Positions 59,895 through 64,000 of a DNA stretch of 64,000 nt are shown piece after piece; position 1 is the stretch's first letter, and the number at the start of each line of letters is the position of its first letter. Origin of the DNA: JACMLD01 sp038207265 (GTDB taxonomy: Bacteria > Bacteroidota > Bacteroidia > Chitinophagales > Chitinophagaceae); NCBI GenBank assembly GCA_038207265.1, contig JBBQZZ010000001.1, positions 1 to 64,000 of the forward strand, given 5' to 3'. The notes below the pieces were generated by a model. It searched no databases and had not been told where the DNA came from. It saw only the letters and a list, made by a program, of their open reading frames with translations. The translations under genes were made by a program, and so were the position numbers.

Positions 59895-60554
59895 CTAGAG
59901 TTTTTTCTTTGTTTCTACCCAAAGGTTTACTTTACCAGATGATGTACCCAACAAAGCAACCGGAACTTCTACAACAATGCTCATTACATTGGTTCCTGCA
60001 AATGTATCTGTGCCTTTTGCTCTGAAAGCAGTGGTATCACCTGCAATAACATGCTTATATTGTGTAAGATCAAAGAAGAATGGATCATCACGTGGGCCTG
60101 CAAAAACTTTCATGCCATTGGTTCCCGTAGCAACGGTTGGTGTGGCAGCACCATAGGGTGTAACCGCTACGGTAGCAGTAACAGGGCCTTCCAATTTACT
60201 TTTTGTTCCGGTAGCGGATGGCTTCACAGGTCCATAAAATTTAATATTCGTACCATCATAGACGGCCTGTATAACCAGGTCTTCCACATTGTCATTATTA
60301 TTATCAATATTAAATTCAACGAGCGTGTTGGCATCAAATTTAGCAGTAGCACTTTTTGTAGGATCCAACAGGCCCTGAGTGTTTGCAACAAATACACGGC
60401 TATTTGCATCCGCACCTTTAAATGCATACACATCGGTAATGTCCGTTGTTTGATTGGTTACAGCAGGCGCATCAATGTGATCTGCTGCCCATAGGATACT
60501 ACCGCCGAGAACTACGGCCACAGCAGCAACAACAATGATTTTTGTCTTTTTCAT
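59895..60554 (-). CDS. DUF4331 N-terminal half as a separate exported protein
   Basis: The 219-residue product has a signal peptide (KTKIIVVAAVAVVLGGSILW). It then shows the DUF4331 opening AADHIDAPAVTNQTTDITDV, DVYAFKGADANSRVFVANTQ, VEFNIDNNNDNVEDLVIQAV, FAGPRDDPFFFDLTQYKHV, and FAGTNVMSIVVEVPVALLG. It ends at VNLWVETKKKL, exactly where the C-terminal half begins in fused homologues. Together with the next gene it rebuilds a full DUF4331 protein from two polypeptides. It is probably periplasmic, paired with the lipoprotein half. Confidence 0.87.
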   Translation of the reverse strand: MKKTKIIVVAAVAVVLGGSILWAADHIDAPAVTNQTTDITDVYAFKGADANSRVFVANTQGLLDPTKSATAKFDANTLVEFNIDNNNDNVEDLVIQAVYDGTNIKFYGPVKPSATGTKSKLEGPVTATVAVTPYGAATPTVATGTNGMKVFAGPRDDPFFFDLTQYKHVIAGDTTAFRAKGTDTFAGTNVMSIVVEVPVALLGTSSGKVNLWVETKKKL

Positions 60555-60818
60555 TTTTTACTTTTTTTAATTATGAATTGTTCAGGATAAATACGATATG
60601 CAGGTAATTCCGGATTTAAACAGGTAAAACTTTATTTTATTCTTGTCATTTAAACATATTTGCACTTAGTAAAAAATGTAAGCAGTATATCCCAGTCTTG
60701 TCATTGAATTGTTTACGACTTTCGAACAAATGAAGGGTTTACTTAAACAAAACCCTGGTTTAATAACAAAAATGCCCCTTAATTGCAGACAGGGCCAAAA
60801 AATATGTTTTTTCAGGAA

Positions 60819-61014
60819 TTACAAGCCGGAATAATAATAATAAACTCGTTCGAACCAATAATCTGGTGGCCGTTCATTATCAAAATACATGGCAACCATT
60901 CTTTTTATGCTCTTTATACCTTACTTAACGGGTATAATCATACGCAAAGGGAAACCCTGGTTCATGGGCAATGGCTTTCCGTTCATTTCATAACAAATTA
61001 GTGTTTGCGGATGT
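60819..61014 (-). pseudogene. C-terminal remnant of a molybdopterin-dependent oxidoreductase
   Basis: Read on the minus strand the frame gives LICYEMNGKPLPMNQGFPLR, then MIIPVK, a TAA where a tyrosine is expected, and GIKSIKRMV. It continues PPDYWFERVYYYYSGL before its natural stop. CYEMNGxPLPxxxGFPLRxI is the signature of the sulfite-oxidase-like Mo-cofactor fold (SoxC/YedY-type). Only the last 60 or so residues remain, and an internal stop interrupts them. It directly follows the cytochrome b561 remnant, as the intact pair does in other Bacteroidota. Confidence 0.7.
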
Positions 61015-61017
61015 AAG

Positions 61018-61339
61018 ACGCTTAGAATATCTACCCCTACATAATATTCATTATCCGGGATAGCCATAAAAAATGCCAGGCCATTCCTTCGCCATGGCAT
61101 TGCGGTATATTCAGGAAATCATAAAATTTTTGTGGAAAAAATTTAATCTGCGCGGTATCACCAAAACCTATTTGTAGATGCCGTTTGCCCAATAAATTAG
61201 TAAGCCGCTCCAAATCATAAGTGAGCACCGGGAAATTTATCCAGTGAAACCAGCGGATTGCAAGTGTTTTTGTAAAACTTTCTTCTTTTTTTTTCGCATA
61301 ATACCCCCAAAACGGTATCGGGTCATATCGCATGTACAT
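61018..61339 (-). pseudogene. Remnant of a cytochrome b561-type membrane protein
   Basis: The frame starts MYMRYDPIPFWGYYAKKKEE and has the heme-helix motif IRWFHWINFPVL. It then continues sensibly only after two frame changes: the neighbouring frame carries MIWSGLLIYWANGIYK, and the first frame resumes at IGFGDTAQIKFFPQKFYDFL and GEGMAWHF. The second change is explained by one missing A in CTACAAATAGG. The reading frame then ends near 61037, after only the first half of the family length. Without the later heme helices it cannot function. Confidence 0.75.
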
Positions 61340-61446
61340 TGTTCCTTCCGTTTTGAAGGTTTGAGCGAGCTGCCGAAATCAATTTTTCTTTTTCAGTCTT
61401 TTCTTTTTAAATAAGAAAATGCGAACTTTAATAAAAAATATCCAGC

Positions 61447-61902
61447 ATGCGAAATGTGAAAGATATTCTAGCCAGTAAACCTGAAGCGTCAAATATAATA
61501 CCTACGGATACGCTTGTTTTCAATGCGCTGAAACTATTGAATTCCGTTAACCTCAGTTACCTGATAGTAAAAGAGGGTCCAAAATTCAAAGGAATTTTTT
61601 GTGAAAGGGATTATAGCCGCAATGTTGTTCTTAAAGGCAGATCCAGCGATTCCACTACAGTAGCTGAGGTGATGACAACTGAATTACCTAAAGTTGCACT
61701 GTCAGATACTGTAGAATATTGTATGAACTTCATGAATGAACAAAAAACAAGATACCTGCTGGCATACGATGCAGACGAGTTTGCAGGTGTCATTACAATA
61801 CATGATTTATTAAGACAGGTGATTGCAAATAAAGAAACTGTTTTTGACAGTTCAATTACAAATACTTTACTGGATAATGAAGAAAGCGGCAGTATCTATT
61901 AA
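61447..61902 (+). CDS. Tandem CBS-domain protein
   Basis: The 151-residue product has two CBS motifs: about 1-70 (VKDILASKPEASNIIPTDTL, EGPKFKGIFCERDYSRNVVL) and about 75-140 (VAEVMTTELPKVALSDTVEY, LAYDADEFAGVITIHDLLRQ). CBS pairs bind adenine nucleotides and act as energy sensors; stand-alone forms like this are common. No catalytic partner is fused. It is divergent from the cytochrome b561 remnant. Confidence 0.93.
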   Translation: MRNVKDILASKPEASNIIPTDTLVFNALKLLNSVNLSYLIVKEGPKFKGIFCERDYSRNVVLKGRSSDSTTVAEVMTTELPKVALSDTVEYCMNFMNEQKTRYLLAYDADEFAGVITIHDLLRQVIANKETVFDSSITNTLLDNEESGSIY

Positions 61903-61918
61903 CATAGCAATGAGCCCG

Positions 61919-62980
61919 CTAATCTCTTTCACTAAATTCTTCCGCCAATTTATTCAGTTTATCCGCTGAAATAGTTTTTTTACTTTCATCAATGACAATC
62001 CTGAACCGGAATGTAATAGAATCTCCTTTTTTAATCTGAAGGTTCGTGATATGCTTTCCATTACTAAAAACAGCGTCCGCAAGCGGGTTAGCAGCAAAGA
62101 GTCCATACCCGCGGGCATGCCAGTAAGTAGGATAGTTGATGTTTTTGGGATGATCTATTATTACTATACTCACTGAATCATTTCCCATTTTTCCGTACAG
62201 CTTACACCAGCGGGCTCTCGTACTCCAGGCATCATCACCTTGTTTGCCCTCACTGGTAATATAATTCCCGTTGGCAATACTATCAGCTCCTCCTTTTACT
62301 TTAGTCATATTCCCCTTGTTATCTGCATATTGCTGATCCTGTTTAGACGGTATTTGCAGTTCATGTGCAAATCTCAGTCCCAGTAATCCATCTTTGGCAT
62401 CTTTAAAAAGCACATCCACATTTGCTTTCAAAATAGTTACCCGGTCAATTATCCTGCTGTGTTCATCTCCACTAAACTCGAAATGAGTAGTTTCTTCCAG
62501 CAATACATCATTTTGCTGGTTCACCCAATTGGCATGATAAGAAAGCATGCCTTTGATACCGTCAGACATTTGCAGGATATGATCCGTTTTAATCCAGCCA
62601 TACAATTTTTTCTTATCAGCAGGTATCGCAAATGAATTATTCCAGAAATCAAGCCCGTTTACATTTTCAAAATTTAGCCAAAGTCCAACATGATGCGGAT
62701 GATCATCCGGATCACCAGGTCTTGTTGATAAAGGATAACCACGGGTAACCAAAGTGCCTGCTGTAGTGCGAATAGGATACAATACAGGTTTCTCCAATGA
62801 ATCGGGGTATAAAAAAATGGTGAATAACTTATTGTCAATGAAAATATCAATGGCCTTGCCTGAATTCGATTTAACGAGTTTCACCATTTGCAATTGCTGT
62901 GCTTTAGCGATGATGCAAAATTCAGGCAACAGCAACAGCAAAAGGAAATATTTGATGGCACGCTTGGAATAAAACATCAT
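61919..62980 (-). CDS. PmoA-family (DUF6807-like) exported protein
   Basis: The 353-residue product has a signal peptide (AIKYFLLLLLLPEFCIIAKA). The family's DDHPHHVGLWLNFENVNGLD (about 90-110), TTHFEFSGDEHSRIIDRVT, LGLRFAHELQIPS, RARWCKLYGK and YPTYWHARGYGLFAANPLA are also present. These proteins, labelled PmoA in domain databases, are not methane monooxygenase; in Bacteroidota they occur with sugar dehydrogenases and are probably periplasmic carbohydrate-active proteins. The start ATG overlaps the stop of the upstream oxidoreductase (TAATG), so translation is coupled. Confidence 0.9.
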   Translation of the reverse strand: MMFYSKRAIKYFLLLLLLPEFCIIAKAQQLQMVKLVKSNSGKAIDIFIDNKLFTIFLYPDSLEKPVLYPIRTTAGTLVTRGYPLSTRPGDPDDHPHHVGLWLNFENVNGLDFWNNSFAIPADKKKLYGWIKTDHILQMSDGIKGMLSYHANWVNQQNDVLLEETTHFEFSGDEHSRIIDRVTILKANVDVLFKDAKDGLLGLRFAHELQIPSKQDQQYADNKGNMTKVKGGADSIANGNYITSEGKQGDDAWSTRARWCKLYGKMGNDSVSIVIIDHPKNINYPTYWHARGYGLFAANPLADAVFSNGKHITNLQIKKGDSITFRFRIVIDESKKTISADKLNKLAEEFSERD

Positions 62981-64000
62981 TAGTATTTAAATATTTTTCC
63001 TCCCACCATTACTTCCTGGGTATTCTCATCAAAAGTAGCTTTCAGTCCGGTGTGTGAAGATGCCGTTGTCATGATATTGGCAATTGAATGACTGTAACCT
63101 GCTTCCACCGGCGCATTGGGTTGCTTACGGCTCCGTACACACTCCATCCAGTTTCGCACATGGTTAGACGTTAGCCTGTCGCCCCCGGTATTGGCGGAAG
63201 TGTTTACTTTTTCTGCGGCGGATAAGTCCATTTCAGGTAACAGGTTGGGTTGCATATTCATGGCTTCTGCCATGGACTTGTTGAGCCCACCACGTGGTGA
63301 CACTTTATTTGTATTAAGATTTAATTCACCTCCATTTGAATAATAAATTTCGGCAGGGTTTTCATCACCGTTATGCATACGCGAAGCAAAGGTTACCTGG
63401 AAACCGGAGGAAGGATCATCAGCGGGACCATAATCAAATACAGCCGTAATGGTATCCCAGTTTTTTCTGCCGTCTTTCCACATATAGATACCGCCATTGG
63501 ACACTACACTGCGCGGGTGTGGTAAACCAGTAAACCAATGCACCGTGTCTATCTGGTGGCTCATCCATTGTCCGGGTAATCCGGAAGAATAGGGCCAGAA
63601 CAATCGAAACTCCAGATATTTGCGTGGATCAAAATTTTCGAATGGCCTGTTTAATATAAATCTCTTCCAGTCGGTATCTTCTTCTTTTATCTGCGGCAAC
63701 AATGCCGTTCTTCTCCAGCGACCGGGTTGATTCACGTTCCAGGTTAATTCAACCATTGTAATAGGGCCAAACTTCCCGGAACGAATAAATTCGTTCGCGG
63801 CATGGTAATTAGCGCCACTTCTTCTTTGTGAACCTATCTGCACAATTTTGCCGGATTCTTTGATGGCTTTCAGAGCAGCGCGGTTATCTTCCATTGATTC
63901 AGCAAAAGGTTTTTCTACATAAGCGTCACAACCAGCTTTTACCGCCTCAATAGCGTGCGTGGCATGTTGAAAATCTGCCGTACTTACAAAGACAGCATCT
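62980..64000 (-). CDS. Gfo/Idh/MocA-family oxidoreductase, 5' end beyond the window
   Basis: The frame is open to the window edge. Its first visible residues, DAVFVSTADFQHATHAIEAV, then KAGCDAYVEKPFAES, contain the EKP motif of the family that ends the NAD(P)-binding Rossmann domain. The C-terminal alpha/beta domain follows: KIVQIGSQRRSGANYHAANE, GQWMSHQIDTVHWFTGLPHP, and the final VEAGYSHSIANIMTTASSHT. These enzymes oxidise or reduce sugars; those paired with PmoA-type proteins are usually Tat-exported. About 100 N-terminal residues, including the GxGxxG motif, lie outside the window. The stop overlaps the next start. Confidence 0.93.
   Translation of the reverse strand, partial: DAVFVSTADFQHATHAIEAVKAGCDAYVEKPFAESMEDNRAALKAIKESGKIVQIGSQRRSGANYHAANEFIRSGKFGPITMVELTWNVNQPGRWRRTALLPQIKEEDTDWKRFILNRPFENFDPRKYLEFRLFWPYSSGLPGQWMSHQIDTVHWFTGLPHPRSVVSNGGIYMWKDGRKNWDTITAVFDYGPADDPSSGFQVTFASRMHNGDENPAEIYYSNGGELNLNTNKVSPRGGLNKSMAEAMNMQPNLLPEMDLSAAEKVNTSANTGGDRLTSNHVRNWMECVRSRKQPNAPVEAGYSHSIANIMTTASSHTGLKATFDENTQEVMVGGKIFKY

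Noticed and set aside
60783..61001. 72-codon plus-strand frame
   Set aside because: It is the complement of the molybdopterin oxidoreductase remnant, whose minus-strand frame has clear family motifs.

Overview
The window looks like a chromosomal stretch of a Bacteroidota bacterium, most likely of the Chitinophagales/Chitinophagaceae type. This rests on TonB-dependent receptors with an N-terminal carboxypeptidase-regulatory-like domain, a TlpA-type thioredoxin with a DUF4369 domain, a BT_3928-like DoxX protein, a DUF721 gene directly after recF, a RAYT transposase, and several upstream regions with the Bacteroidota -7 element TAnnTTTG. No rRNA, tRNA, CRISPR array, integrase or phage structural gene was recognised. 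The species cannot be named from sequence alone.

The window has two contrasting halves. Bases 1 to about 21,600 are an accessory region. It holds single genes or gene pairs, mostly on the minus strand: a PadR regulator with a membrane partner, a TlpA-like thioredoxin, a lipocalin-like protein, an SMR exporter with an SDR reductase, a GNAT acetyltransferase with an internal stop, a RAYT transposase, a serine hydrolase with a frameshifted signal peptide, a TonB receptor with a Cys/His-rich small protein, a truncated AraC-type sensor, an unknown 326-aa protein, a membrane HExxH protein, an S15 peptidase and a DUF4386 protein. These are separated by 300-770 nt non-coding spacers made largely of recurring elements. 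Family A has at least ten full or partial copies with hairpin arms of the type CAGGCRCAAG...GTCTAAC / GTTAGAC...CTTGTGCC. Family B has two copies of about 290 bp at about 97% identity plus two diverged copies. Family C has two short copies. Some units are bounded by inverted GTTRGC/GCCAAC motifs, so the region resembles an array of gene cassettes. That is the main candidate for an undescribed system here, although no recombinase is visible.

Bases about 21,900 to 64,000 are compact and housekeeping-like. They run: smc; DUF486; a BNR-repeat exported protein; a saccharide operon (two GH3 glycosidases around a sugar isomerase/epimerase) next to a divergent Nudix-fold regulator; a Bacteroidota arginine decarboxylase; a sigma-factor operon; Hsp20; bacilliredoxin; lgt; a TonB/outer-membrane barrel protein; yajQ; rpmE2; folP; a DUF1599-DoxX-ABC permease operon; recF-DUF721; pdhA-TPR-ribH-FeS protein; a probable metal-uptake locus (split DUF4331 pair, His-rich small protein, TonB receptor, HupE/UreJ); remains of a cytochrome b561/molybdopterin oxidoreductase operon; a CBS protein; and a PmoA-family/Gfo-Idh-MocA pair that runs off the right end.

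Several genes are visibly broken: the GNAT gene, the serine-hydrolase leader, the AraC sensor, two transposase remnants, and the cytochrome b561/Mo-oxidoreductase remnant. Any of the single-base events could also be assembly errors and should be checked against reads.
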